DNA of 64,000 bases from Novosphingobium sp. PP1Y (GCF_000253255.1 NC_015580.1:3299001-3363000), one strand, 5' to 3'; numbered from the stretch's first letter, positions 8,442-17,505 are shown. Program-made: numbers and translations. The notes: generated by a model not told the origin, from the letters alone.

Positions 8442-9947
8442 GTGGCCGGCCGACACATCAACGATCATCAGGTGAGACTTTTCATGACCAACAGACGTAA
8501 TAACCCCGTCGCTCTGGCGGCGGCGAAGGCCGGGTTCAGCCCGGCGACGGGCTATCGGGTTTTGCAGGACGCCCGGTTGCCATCACAGCGGCAAACACCG
8601 CGCAGCCGGCGCCGGCCCGATCCCCTTGCCGGTATCTTCGATGAAGTGGTGGTGCCGATGCTGGAGGCTGCTCCCGGCCTTCGGCCCATAGCGATCTTCG
8701 AGGAACTGCGGCGCCGATATCCCGAGACCGTGTTCGGCTCCCGGCGAACCCTGGAGCGGCGCATTCGCGACTGGCGCGCCATGAACGGGCAAGATCGCGA
8801 AGTCATTTTCCGGCAAGTGCACGAGGCGGGGCGGCTCGGCCTGTCCGATTTTACGTGCATGGACGATCTGGCAGTTTCGATCGCCGGACAGCCGCTGGAC
8901 CACCTGCTCTATCACTTCCGGCTGCCTTGCGGCGGCTTCGAGCACGGACACGTCATCCTGGGCGGCGAGAGTTTCGTTGCCTTGGCCGAAGGGCTGCAGA
9001 ACGCGCTCTGGTCCGCAGGCGGTGCGCCGAAGCTTCATCGCACCGATAGCCTGTCAGCCGCCTTCCGCAATCTGGACGCCGATGCCAAGATCGACCTGAC
9101 CAGGCGCTATGACGCGCTCTGTGCCCATTATGGAATGGAGCCCACGAGGAACAACCGGGGCATTGCCCATGAGAACGGCGCGATCGAGAGTGCCCATGGC
9201 CATATCAAGGCTGCCGTGAAGGATGCGCTGCTGCTGCGCGGTAGCGGCGACTTCGCCGACCTTGCCGACTATCGCCGCTTCATCGACGAGGTCGTAAATG
9301 CGCGCAACCGGCGGCACGGCCCCGGGATCGATGCCGAACGCAAGTTCCTGCAGCCGCTGCCGGACGTGCGCACCACCGACTACGAGGAGATCCTCGTGAC
9401 GGTCACGTCCTCGGGCGGCTTCACGCTGCGCAAGGTGTTCTACACGGTCCCATCCCGCCTGATCGGGCACCGTTTGCGGGTCCGCCTGTATGATGACCGC
9501 CTCGACGTCTTCATCGGCGGCACGAGGCTCATGACCCTGCCGCGCGGCCGCGCGGGCATGAACGGGAAGCACGGCCACGTCGTCGATTACCGCCACGTGA
9601 TCCATTCCCTGCGCCGCAAACCCATGGCGCTGCTGGGCCTGGTCTATCGCGACAGCCTGTTCCCGCGAGATGCCTATCGCCTGATGTTCGACCACTTGCT
9701 GGAAGTTCAAGGCGAGCGGGAGGCATGCCGCACTACCGTCGCACTTCTGGCCATGGCCCACGAACGCGCCTGCGAGGCCGAGCTCGCCGCGCTCCTGACC
9801 GAGGATCTGACCGCGCGCCGAACACCGTGCCTGACAACCTTGCGGGCCCGGTTTAGTCCGGACCCTGCCGATCTGCCCGAAGTCGTGGTCCAACTGGTGC
9901 CGCTCTCGATCTACGACGGACTGATCGAACAGGGAGAAGCCGCATGA
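8442..9947 (+). CDS. istA: IS21 transposase IstA
   Basis: A 501-residue DDE (rve-type) transposase. The N-terminus has the typical GRHINDHQVRLFM followed by AAAKAGFSPATGYRV (HTH). The integrase core includes FTCMDDL, HRTDSLSAAF and HENGAIESAHGHIK, supplying the acidic residues. I placed the start at GTG 8442 because GGAGGAGG lies 9 nt upstream and because the conserved GRHI block would be lost with the ATG at 8484. The stop overlaps the istB start (ATGA). It acts with IstB in transposition. Confidence 0.9.
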   Translation: MAGRHINDHQVRLFMTNRRNNPVALAAAKAGFSPATGYRVLQDARLPSQRQTPRSRRRPDPLAGIFDEVVVPMLEAAPGLRPIAIFEELRRRYPETVFGSRRTLERRIRDWRAMNGQDREVIFRQVHEAGRLGLSDFTCMDDLAVSIAGQPLDHLLYHFRLPCGGFEHGHVILGGESFVALAEGLQNALWSAGGAPKLHRTDSLSAAFRNLDADAKIDLTRRYDALCAHYGMEPTRNNRGIAHENGAIESAHGHIKAAVKDALLLRGSGDFADLADYRRFIDEVVNARNRRHGPGIDAERKFLQPLPDVRTTDYEEILVTVTSSGGFTLRKVFYTVPSRLIGHRLRVRLYDDRLDVFIGGTRLMTLPRGRAGMNGKHGHVVDYRHVIHSLRRKPMALLGLVYRDSLFPRDAYRLMFDHLLEVQGEREACRTTVALLAMAHERACEAELAALLTEDLTARRTPCLTTLRARFSPDPADLPEVVVQLVPLSIYDGLIEQGEAA

Positions 9948-10813
9948 ACGCAGCTCCCATGATCGATGCACAGCGCCTCAGCCTCATGCTCAACGAGCTG
10001 CGCCTGCCCACCATCAAGCACATCTGGGGGGACTTTGCCGCCCAGGCGGACAAGGAAGGGTGGCCGGCCAGCAGGTTCCTCGCCGCGCTCGCCGAACACG
10101 AACTCGCCGAACGAGATCGCCGCCGGATCGAGCGTCATCTGGCAGAGGCCCATCTGCCCGCGGGCAAGACCCTGGACTGCTTCGCCTTCGATGCCGTGCC
10201 GATGATCTCCAAGGCTCAGGTCATGGCCCTGTGCGCCGGCGATGGCTGGCTCGAGCAAGGCGCCAACCTCATCCTGTTCGGTCCGCCCGGCGGCGGCAAA
10301 ACCCATCTTGCCGCGGCAATCGGCCTCGCACTGGTGGAACGGGGCTGGAGGGTTCTGTTCACCCGAACTTCCGACCTCGTGCAACGCCTGCAGGTCGCGC
10401 GGCGCGAACTCGCACTTGAATCCGCCATGGCCAGGCTCGACAAATACCACCTGCTCATTCTCGACGACTTCGCCTACGTCTCGCGCGATCAGGCCGAGAC
10501 GTCGGTGCTCTTCGAGCTGATCAGCGCACGCTACGAGCGACGGTCGTTGCTGATCACCGCCAACCAGCCCTTCGGCGAATGGAACAGGGTCTTCCCCGAT
10601 CCCGCGATGACGCTCGCCGCCGTGGACAGGCTCGTGCACCATGCCACCATCTTCGAGATGAACGTCGAAAGTTACCGGCGGCGCACCGCACAGGCCAGGC
10701 GCACCGGTGCCGGGCGCCCCGCCGCCTACACCACGCCAAAGGTCCTCGAGACCATCCGCGACAATCAGGATGAGAACGACGACCTTGCCAGCGACAATCA
10801 AAACAGGCACTGA
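9944..10813 (+). CDS. istB: IS21 helper ATPase IstB
   Basis: A 289-residue DnaC-like AAA+ ATPase with Walker A GPPGGGKTH near residue 109 and Walker B LLILDDFAYV near residue 170. IstB proteins assemble on target DNA and activate IstA. It overlaps istA by 4 bp, implying coupled translation. The C-terminal end runs close to the terminal repeats. No damage seen. Confidence 0.92.
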   Translation: MNAAPMIDAQRLSLMLNELRLPTIKHIWGDFAAQADKEGWPASRFLAALAEHELAERDRRRIERHLAEAHLPAGKTLDCFAFDAVPMISKAQVMALCAGDGWLEQGANLILFGPPGGGKTHLAAAIGLALVERGWRVLFTRTSDLVQRLQVARRELALESAMARLDKYHLLILDDFAYVSRDQAETSVLFELISARYERRSLLITANQPFGEWNRVFPDPAMTLAAVDRLVHHATIFEMNVESYRRRTAQARRTGAGRPAAYTTPKVLETIRDNQDENDDLASDNQNRH

Positions 10814-10883
10814 TCGACGCGCCGCGACAATCACATTCTCATCCTGATTGACGCGCAATCCTCATCCAGTTTGTCGCGCTACA

Positions 10884-10891
10884 CCGATCTC
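10884..10891. repeat. IS21 target duplication, right copy
   Basis: CCGATCTC, identical to 8253-8260, directly following the right terminus of the IS21 element. Confidence 0.85.
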
Positions 10892-11259
10892 GGTCAGCGC
10901 CACGCGCAGTTCCTCAAGCGAGATGTCCTTGCGGGTCTCCCAGATCGCCAGAATCTCCGCCGCCCGTTCCTCGACCTGGCGAGACCGCATGTCCCCGCCC
11001 TGGGGCTTGGGCGCAAAGCTCCCGGTCGCCCGGCGCTGCGCCTGCCACCGGATCGCCGTCGAGGGCGCAACCCCAAAGCGGTCGGCGGCCGCACGGCAAC
11101 TCATGCCATCATCAACTGCCGCTAAAAGCCGAACGCGCAAATCCATCGAAAGCGGGTGACCCATGCCTGCCAGCCTCCTTTGCCGGCAGACACTCTGAAT
11201 CAGAAATCCTACCCAAGAGAAATCCCATTACGATTCACAACGCTCGAAATCCGCTCTAG

Positions 11260-12716
11260 TACTACAGTTGCGTTTGTTATCAAATTCTGATTCTCTGCGC
11301 GTGATCAGCGGAGGATTTGGATCATGGCGGTGGCAGAGTGGGCGGGGACGCTGGTTGATTGGCGGGCAGCGCTTGACGAGTTGAAGGCGCACCTTGCCCC
11401 GGCGTTGGGCCGGGCTGAGACGCGGACCTCAGCTGGAGCTTTCATCGATGGGCTCCTTTCGGGTGCTGAGCGCAAGACGGGATGGATGCTGGCGGAGGAG
11501 GCGGGACTGGATCGGCCCTATCGGATCCAGTCGCTGCTCGGCCGGAGCGCATGGTCGGCGGATGTGCTGCGTGAGCGCGTGCAGGATTACGTCATGGCTG
11601 CTCTTGGCGACAACGATGGCGTGCTTGTCGTGGATGAGACGGGGTTTGTGAAGAAGGGCGCGCATTCGGTGGGGGTGGCGCGGCAATATACGGGTACAGC
11701 CGGGCGGATCGAGAACAGCCAGGTCGGTGTGTTTCTGGGCTATGCCAGTAGATACGGCCACGCTCTGGTCGATCGCCGACTCTATCTGCCCAAGGTCTGG
11801 GCCGAGGACAGCGAACGCCGCCGGAAGGCGAGCGTGCCCGAGGACGTTGCTTTCGCCACCAAGCCGGTCATGGCAAGGGAGATGATCGCGGCCGCACTGG
11901 ATGCCGGCATTTCCTGCGCCTGGGTGCTTGCCGATGCGCTATATGGCGCGGATTACAAGTTGCGCCGCATGCTGGAGGATCGCGGCCAGCCCTATGTCCT
12001 GGCGGTGCGCTCCAACCAGCATCTGCGGTTCCTCACGCAAGAGGGCCTCGTCCAAACCGATCCAGCTTATCTGGCAGGGGAACTCGAAGCGGATGACTGG
12101 CATGCTCTGTCTGCGGGCGAAGGCGCCAAGGGGCCACGGCTGTATCACTGGGCGCGCCTGCCCTTGAACTGGACAACGCAACACGGTTTCGAGCGCTGGC
12201 TGCTTTTTCGCCGCAGCCTCAAGAACCCCGACGAGATTGCCTACTATTTCGCTCATGCGCGCGAAGGGGTTTCGCTCGCGGAACTGGCCGGAGCAGCGGG
12301 CCTGCGCTGGACTATCGAGGAATGCTTCCTGCGCGCCAAGGATGATCTCGGTCTCGATCATTGCGAGGCCCGCTCCTGGCATGGCTGGCATCGCCACATG
12401 ACGCTGGTCATGGCTGCCGCCGCATTTCTTGCCAAGCTCGCCGCCGATCAACACCGCGCCGCCTGGATCCACACCGAACCCGAACCCGGCAATCCAGGCA
12501 AACGGGACAAAACGAGTCCGGATCGACGGGCAGCATGACGCATCCACTTCAGGGCTTGCTCACAACACCGGAAATCCGGCGGCTCATCGCAAAGCTCATA
12601 TTCGCTGCTCAAGGCCATCCCGTCTTCATATGGGCATGGTCCCGATGGCGGCGAATACACCAGTTCGTCGCAGCTCACTGCCACCGAAGAAAGCGGCTTC
12701 ATCCGCAACTGTAGTA
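11260..12716 (+). mobile_element. IS701-family element, 1457 bp
   Basis: The ends are inverted repeats starting TACTACAGTTGCG. They are flanked by CTAG duplications at 11256-11259 and 12717-12720, which agrees with the YTAR four-base target described for IS701. One intact transposase gene fills most of it; 12539-12703 holds no further gene that I can support. The target CTAG is formed at the junction between the right end of the IS630 element and a second IS630-like end. Confidence 0.88.
11324..12538 (+). CDS. IS701-family transposase
   Basis: A 404-residue DDE transposase. The motifs VLVVDETGFVKKG (first Asp, near residue 104), AWVLADALYGADYKLR (second Asp) and LRWTIEECFLRAKDDLGLDHCEAR (Glu and C-terminal signature) are typical of the family. 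GGAGG lies 8 nt before the ATG. It is complete, with its element flanked by intact inverted repeats, so it is probably active. Confidence 0.9.
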   Translation: MAVAEWAGTLVDWRAALDELKAHLAPALGRAETRTSAGAFIDGLLSGAERKTGWMLAEEAGLDRPYRIQSLLGRSAWSADVLRERVQDYVMAALGDNDGVLVVDETGFVKKGAHSVGVARQYTGTAGRIENSQVGVFLGYASRYGHALVDRRLYLPKVWAEDSERRRKASVPEDVAFATKPVMAREMIAAALDAGISCAWVLADALYGADYKLRRMLEDRGQPYVLAVRSNQHLRFLTQEGLVQTDPAYLAGELEADDWHALSAGEGAKGPRLYHWARLPLNWTTQHGFERWLLFRRSLKNPDEIAYYFAHAREGVSLAELAGAAGLRWTIEECFLRAKDDLGLDHCEARSWHGWHRHMTLVMAAAAFLAKLAADQHRAAWIHTEPEPGNPGKRDKTSPDRRAA

Positions 12717-12719
12717 CTA

Positions 12720-12785
12720 GAGCATTTTTCGATCACTCCGGTTCATAGCCGCACTGCTCTGCCACCTGAAAACTGGATCGTTTTG
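12720..12785. repeat. Remnant of a second IS630-like left end
   Basis: GAGCATTTTTCGATCACTCC closely matches the left end of the IS630 element at 7574 (GAGCGATTTTCGATCATGCT) and follows a TA. No transposase of this element remains; unrelated sequence leading to an IS3 orfA begins within about 60 bp. Confidence 0.55.
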
Positions 12786-12835
12786 AGCTAGAGTTTTCGG
12801 CCTCAGATTTCCTTGGCTGGGCAAGGAGGCGTGGC

Positions 12836-13024
12836 ATGAAGGCATCGAAGTTTACGGACGCGCAGAAGGCGTTCGTGATCAAGCAGGGTGAGGAAGGTAC
12901 ACCGGTGGCGGAGGTCTGCCGCAAGGCAGGAATCAGCCAGGCGACGTACTTCAACTGGAAGAAGAAATACGCAGGGCTGTTGCCGACGGAGATGCGGCGG
13001 CTGCGTGAGCTCGAGGAAAGGTCT
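12836..13024 (+). pseudogene. Truncated IS3-family OrfA
   Basis: The first 60 or so codons match OrfA of IS3 elements: MKASKFTDAQKAFVIKQG, then the HTH EVCRKAGISQATYFNWKKKYAG and the start of the coiled coil (RRLRELEE). After that the leucine-zipper and the -1 slippery region are missing. The open frame runs on to 13147 through unrelated sequence. No orfB is present, so this is a dead fragment. Confidence 0.8.
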
Positions 13025-13249
13025 GCACCGACACGCGCTGATGCCCATGATCGCTCTCGCATTCCTCCAGCCCCTTCGGCTCAAGCAGGCCAAAGGGGGG
13101 AAAAGAGTCTCGGGCCCTCCGCCGAAACCGAGCCTGCCGGCAATTAGGCTGGCTATCATTGACCGCCTGACCAGACCGCCGGACAAGCATGCCCTCACTG
13201 CGGCTGCCGACCCTCCCAGCCTAAATCTGCCAAGGTAGTGCTTCTGTAA
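13022..13249 (+). pseudogene. C-terminal tail of another transposase, frameshifted
   Basis: Read in the frame that gives LMPMIALAFLQPLRLKQAKG, and after a one-base shift near 13185 CPHCGCRPSQPKSAKVV ending in TAA at 13247-13249, this resembles the cysteine-rich C-terminal tail found on some IS transposases. The shift suggests loss of one T in CAT-TGC. Family assignment is tentative. Bases 13250-13495 between this remnant and the IS110 gene hold no gene I can support. Confidence 0.4.
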
Positions 13250-13495
13250 TGGGCCTTTGATCGTCAAGTCCCTCTGAATGATTATCTCGTCGCCAGGGTC
13301 ATGCTTCTGTCCGTAGTCGGCACGAAGACCGCCACACCATGCCATCAGTTCACCAAGCCGACAGGTCAATCTAGGAAGCGTGCTTCGCCGAAGCAATCAC
13401 AGCACTACACACGACCTTGCCAAGCCTGCGTCCCGGCGACGGGACCTCATCAGACGCAGTCCTACTACTTGCCCGCGTCAATCACATAGCTCTCC

Positions 13496-14527
13496 TCATG
13501 CCACCACAGGGTTTGCGCTCCAACGAAAGTCCGTCGTATCCATCCACATGCGGTGAAGAACGACACCCAGTTTGCGTGCCAGGGCGACCTTGGCGCGCTT
13601 CATCCCGCGGCGCTGCGCCACATCGAGCGCCCAGCGCTTCAGGCTGGAAAAGCGCGTCGCCCGCGTCAACATAATGTGGGCTGCCTCGAACAATGCGGTT
13701 CGCACCATCGCGTCGCCGACCTTGCTGACGCGGCCGTCGCGGTCGGTTTCGCCGGATTGATATTTCTTCGGCGTGAGCCCGAAATAGGCACCCACCCTGC
13801 TCGATTTTCCGAACCGAGCAGGGCCGTCCACTGCGGACCGATAGGTCAGGGCGACCAGCGCGCCAACGCCAGGTGTGCTCATCAACCGGTGGCAAATTTT
13901 GTCTGAGCGCGCAATTTTGAGCATCTCGCGGTGCAGCTTCGTAAACTCGCTCCACAACGCTGCTCGCGCCGTCAGCATGGCGCCGATCACCATCGACAAG
14001 GTGGCGTGCCCTCCGATCAGCTCGCGGATGCGTGCCTCGTAACGCCCTCGACTGACTTCGCCGACCTTCAATCCATAGCCACGCAGGACGCCCCGGATGC
14101 TGAGCTCAACATCGAGTAGCTTGGACTGCAGAAGCTTTCGGCCAACCAGCAGCGCACGGGTGTCCTAGGCCGACGATGATTTTGCGTGGACCGGGCGGTA
14201 CCAGCCCATGCGAAGCAGTTGCGCGATCCCCCGCGCATCCTTGCGGTCGGTCTTCACCGTCATCGCCGAAAGCGCAGCCTTCACGTGCCGCGTCTCCAAC
14301 AAAACAACCTCATGACCCGCAGCTACGAGAGCGGCGTGCAGCCACTGGGATAGCGGACCCGCCTCCAGGCCGAGGCGCACCACCGGCAATTCCACCTGAT
14401 CAAAATACCTGACCAGGCATTCAGGCTCGCTGCCGACCTTGACTTCGCGCGCCACTTCGCCCGCTGCATCCACCACACACACGCTGCTCTCTTTCAGCGA
14501 GACGTCGATTCCGGCATAATAGTCCAT
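13496..14527 (-). pseudogene. IS110-family transposase with an in-frame amber codon
   Basis: The two parts (14527 to 14168 and 14164 to 13496) are in the same frame and together encode about 343 residues. The N-terminal DEDD part has DYYAGIDVSLKES, LGLEAG and VKTDRKDARGIAQLLR. The C-terminal part has STPGVGALVALTYRSAV and GLTPKKYQSGETDRDGRVSK, the transposase_20 domain with its serine. They are separated by TAG at 14165-14167 where CAG would be expected (SSSA-stop-DTRALL). A single C to T change explains it. Element ends were not identified. Confidence 0.85.
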
Positions 14528-14677
14528 GGCTGTTCCTCTCATGATGCTTGAGGCCGATCGCTCGGACCTCGCTTCCAAACATCATCATTCTGAGGGACAG
14601 CCAACCAACTGCCTACTCTTGAGACGCCGGCCCATTACGGCATCTAGTTGGTATGCTGGCGTAGATATGGATGCATG

Positions 14678-15058
14678 TCAGTTATCGACCCGTGTCATCT
14701 TGTTCACGATATCTTGAACATCGACCTTTTCAGTGTTGTCGAGCAAAATCGCCACGCGATTCAAGGTAGCGATAGCAGACGTGTATTGACCGTGCGCATA
14801 ATATGCGTCGATCGGATAGACCACGGTCTTGTCCACCGGAGCACGCTGATAGCTCAGCTGTCCGATCCCGTAGATCGCCAACCCGCCGGCTTCGGCATGG
14901 CCCATCATCCGCTCGGCCCGGTCTCTCGTCAGATTGCCGCCGAATTCGACGAGTTCTGGCGGAGCGACGCTAGGTCCGACATGCGTCGGCTTCCACCGCA
15001 CAGCACCAATGACCCCGGGAATGGTAAGCAAGTCGGTGAAGGGAAATCTCTCAGCCAT
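14678..15058 (-). CDS. Unknown 126-residue protein at end of the meta-pathway operon
   Basis: I do not recognise this gene with confidence. The protein starts MAERFPFTDLLTIPGVIGAV and has an EFGGNL motif and a hydrophobic C-terminal third without a signal peptide. The LL-PGV-GA start and the GNL motif faintly recall small roadblock/DUF2173-like proteins. AAGGA lies about 8 nt before the ATG, and the gene follows the dihydrodiol dehydrogenase by 84 bp in the same direction, so it is probably expressed. It borders the insertion-sequence pile and may be the last survivor of a longer operon. Confidence 0.6.
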   Translation of the reverse strand: MAERFPFTDLLTIPGVIGAVRWKPTHVGPSVAPPELVEFGGNLTRDRAERMMGHAEAGGLAIYGIGQLSYQRAPVDKTVVYPIDAYYAHGQYTSAIATLNRVAILLDNTEKVDVQDIVNKMTRVDN

Positions 15059-15142
15059 TGTTTCGATCCTTCTTTTCCGATATCCAGATATACCTGCCGT
15101 CCCGGCCGTCCCGGGAAAGCTTGCCGGAACGATCTTGATAGG

Positions 15143-15943
15143 TCAGCTGCCGGGCCGCTTGCCGATGCCGATGCCACCATCGCTGAGCAGAACCGTTCCG
15201 GTCATGTAAGCCGAATCGCGGCGAGAAGCCAAAAGAGCGTAGAGACCCGCATGATCGTCCGGTTCGGCGATCCGCGCGAGCGGCGTCATGCCCGAAATGA
15301 GGTCGTCCAGCCCAGGCATTTCCTCCATCTTGGTTTCGGAAAACCCTCCGGTCTTGGTCCCGCTGAGCGGAGTCCGGGTGCCCCCCGGCGCGACGCCATT
15401 GACCCGGATATCCGGGGTCAGTTCCCAGGCCAGCTGCCGGATCAGGCCAAGCACCGCGTGCTTCGATGCGACATACAGTGTCCCGCCGCCGCCAGTGTAG
15501 TAGCTCGACGTCGAGGCGGTGAAGACGATGCTGCCCTTGGTCTTCCTCAGTTCGGGAATCGCGGCGCGCGCGCCGAAGAAGTACCCTTTGAGGTTGACAT
15601 CGAAGATTTCATCGAATGTCTTTTCCAGAAGCTCGGGATCCTGCTGCTCGAGCGGCACCATGAAATCCCAGATCCCGACATTGCCGACAAAAACATCCAG
15701 CTTGCCGAATGCCCCGACTGTCTCGGCAACGGCCCGGGCATTGTCTGCATAGGAACGGACGTCGCCCGCTACCACGGCGACCTTGTCACCGTGGCGCGAA
15801 CGCACCAGCTGGGCCTGCTCGTCGTCGCGGACGAGCAGGCCGACCCTGGCCCCTTCTTCGATGTAGCGGGCGACCACCGCCGCACCAATTCCGGTTGCGC
15901 CGCCGGTCAGCAGCGCGACCTGTCCTTCGAGCCTTGCAGACAA
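15143..15943 (-). CDS. Aromatic cis-dihydrodiol dehydrogenase (BphB-like SDR)
   Basis: A 266-residue short-chain dehydrogenase. The Rossmann motif is TGGATGIGAA near residue 14, GNVGIWDFMVPL matches the NAGIWD block special to cis-dihydrodiol dehydrogenases, and the catalytic Tyr and Lys are in LYVASKHAVLG. It would oxidise an arene cis-dihydrodiol to a catechol with NAD+. The start is an unusual TTG at 15943 preceded by a strong GAGGAGAGAGG; no ATG fits. It follows an aldehyde dehydrogenase in the meta operon and would supply catechols to the ring-cleavage enzyme. Confidence 0.85.
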   Translation of the reverse strand: MSARLEGQVALLTGGATGIGAAVVARYIEEGARVGLLVRDDEQAQLVRSRHGDKVAVVAGDVRSYADNARAVAETVGAFGKLDVFVGNVGIWDFMVPLEQQDPELLEKTFDEIFDVNLKGYFFGARAAIPELRKTKGSIVFTASTSSYYTGGGGTLYVASKHAVLGLIRQLAWELTPDIRVNGVAPGGTRTPLSGTKTGGFSETKMEEMPGLDDLISGMTPLARIAEPDDHAGLYALLASRRDSAYMTGTVLLSDGGIGIGKRPGS

Positions 15944-15986
15944 TGCCTCTCTCCTCTTCGAACCGATTGTGCAGGTTGGACAAACC

Positions 15987-17486
15987 TTATTGGTCGAACA
16001 TCCCCACGCGCCCTTCCTGCAGATTGACGATAACCGACTTGGTCTGCGTGTAGTGGTTCAGCACCTCATGGCTGAATTCACGACCGAAACCGCTCTGCTT
16101 GTATCCGCCCAGCGGCATGTTGGGCTTGAGGTTGTAGTAACGGTTGATCCACACCGTTCCGGTTTCAAGCTTGCGGGCAATCCGGTGCGCGCGGGCGATG
16201 TCCCTGGTCCAGACGCCGCCGGCCAGGCCATAGGTCGTGTCGTTGGCCAGTGCCATCATAGCGTCCTCGTCGTTCCAGGACAGCACGCTGGTGACCGGAC
16301 CGAAGATTTCCTCGCGGGCGATGCGCATCGAGTTGCTGACATTGGTGAAGACCGTGGGCTTGATGAAATGCCCGTCGGCCAGGCTATCGTTCCGGCTGCC
16401 GCCGGTGAGGACGGTCGCGCCTTCTTCGGTGGCCAGCTGGAGATAGCTCTGGACCTTGTCCATCTGCATCTGCGAAGCCTGCGCACCGAGCTGGGTAGCA
16501 AAGTCCAGAGGATCGCCCTGGCGGATGCCTTCGAGGGCCACCTTGAACTTGGCGAGGAACTCTTCCTGGATCGATTCGTGCAGGAACAGCCGCGAACCGG
16601 CCAGGCAGACCTCGCCCTTGTTGAGCACGGTCGACATCGTGGCGCTCTCCACTGCGGCATCGATATCGGCATCCGCGCAAACGATGTGTGCCGACTTTCC
16701 GCCCAGTTCCAGGGTCTGGGGAATGATGTTCGACGAAGCATACTGGATGATTCGGCGAGCCGTCGCCACCGAACCGGTGAACGCGACCTTGCGGACATCC
16801 TCGTGGGTCACCAGCGCTTCACCGACGTCGGCACCGTAGCCGGTCACGACGTTGATTACGCCCGGGGGCAGCAGGTCGGCCATTTCGACGAAGAATTCGA
16901 TCACCGAAAGGCAGACGGTTTCCGCGGGCTTAAGCACAACCGTATTGCCCGAAGCCAGGGCCGGCGCGATCTTGCAGGCCATCATCAGGATCGGAACGTT
17001 CCAGGGGATGATCTGCGCGCAAACGCCCAGAGGCTCGCGATGGACGATGCCGATCGCATCGGGAAAGTCCAGCGTCTGGCCGTGCAGTCCATAGGCCGCG
17101 CCGGCGAACACTTCGAACTGGCCGATCGCCTGCGGCATGTCGAAGTACATCGATTCGCGGATCGGCTTGCCGTTGTTCAGGGTTTCGAGCGTCGCGTAGT
17201 GCTGGTGGCGCGCCTTGAGCCTGCGGGCGACCTCGATCAGGAGTTCCTGGCGCTGGGCGGGCGAGCTTTCCGACCACTTCGGGAAGGCGGCCTTGGCCGC
17301 CGCGACCGCGCGCTGGATGTCCTTGGCGTTGCCGGCCTGGATCTTGGTGAGTACCGCCCCGGTCGCCGGGTTGATCAGGTCGATCGTCTTGCCGCTGTCG
17401 CCCGAAACCCATTCACCGCCGATGAAGTGTCCGTATTCGGGCTTGATGCCGTATTCGTTTTCCGCGCTCTTCAGTTGGGTAGCCAT
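15987..17486 (-). CDS. NAD-dependent aldehyde dehydrogenase
   Basis: A 499-residue aldehyde dehydrogenase. The oxyanion asparagine is in IIPWNVPILMM, the general-base glutamate in LELGGKSAHIV and the nucleophilic cysteine in NKGEVCLAGSR. GGAAGGAG lies 7 nt before ATG 17486; the longer open frame is not supported. It resembles acetaldehyde and aromatic aldehyde dehydrogenases of the ExaC/AldA type. In this operon it could oxidise an aromatic aldehyde such as salicylaldehyde, or detoxify acetaldehyde leaking from the aldolase step. Substrate uncertain. Confidence 0.85.
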   Translation of the reverse strand: MATQLKSAENEYGIKPEYGHFIGGEWVSGDSGKTIDLINPATGAVLTKIQAGNAKDIQRAVAAAKAAFPKWSESSPAQRQELLIEVARRLKARHQHYATLETLNNGKPIRESMYFDMPQAIGQFEVFAGAAYGLHGQTLDFPDAIGIVHREPLGVCAQIIPWNVPILMMACKIAPALASGNTVVLKPAETVCLSVIEFFVEMADLLPPGVINVVTGYGADVGEALVTHEDVRKVAFTGSVATARRIIQYASSNIIPQTLELGGKSAHIVCADADIDAAVESATMSTVLNKGEVCLAGSRLFLHESIQEEFLAKFKVALEGIRQGDPLDFATQLGAQASQMQMDKVQSYLQLATEEGATVLTGGSRNDSLADGHFIKPTVFTNVSNSMRIAREEIFGPVTSVLSWNDEDAMMALANDTTYGLAGGVWTRDIARAHRIARKLETGTVWINRYYNLKPNMPLGGYKQSGFGREFSHEVLNHYTQTKSVIVNLQEGRVGMFDQ

Positions 17487-17505
17487 TTCAAATCTCCTTC
17501 CAAAC

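Larger units (their letters stand above)
8261..10883 (+). mobile_element. IS21-family element (istA-istB), 2623 bp
   Basis: The element begins TGTCGCGCGAC and ends with the reverse complement of TGTAGCGCGAC, and it is flanked by an 8-bp direct duplication. Both ends carry repeated blocks of the type GCGCGACAATCA-N-GATGAG (two near 8264-8304, others near 10820-10880), matching the multiple terminal repeats known for IS21. It contains istA and istB with a 4-bp overlap and appears intact. It sits inside the IS630 transposase gene and is therefore younger than that insertion. Confidence 0.9.
7587..11164 (-). pseudogene. IS630 transposase, split by IS21 insertion
   Basis: The N-terminal part (11164 down to about 10892) has the helix-turn-helix MSCRAAADRFGVAPSTAIRWQ and breaks off at LTEIG. 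The C-terminal part (about 8260 to 7587) resumes with LIVSVAGLHRFFARRGMTRKK and holds the DDE triad in FIDETW, IMDNLSSHK and SPDFNPIEKAF. Removing 8261-10883 plus one copy of the 8-bp duplication restores a continuous sequence. A run of seven A on the coding strand (8188-8194) separates two frames, so the full product also needs a -1 frameshift. The start at 11164 has AAAGGAGG about 9 nt upstream. Inactive as it stands. Confidence 0.88.
7574..11256 (-). mobile_element. IS630-family element, interrupted by an IS21 element
   Basis: The ends are bounded by TA dinucleotides (7572-7573 and 11257-11258), the known IS630 target. Inside them are matching inverted ends: GAGCGATTTTCGATCA on the left and, read inward from the right, GAGCGGATTTCGAGCG. 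After subtracting the IS21 element and its target duplication the element is about 1052 bp, a normal IS630 size. It carries one minus-strand transposase gene, split by the insertion. The left insertion point falls in the last codons of the hydratase gene. Confidence 0.85.
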
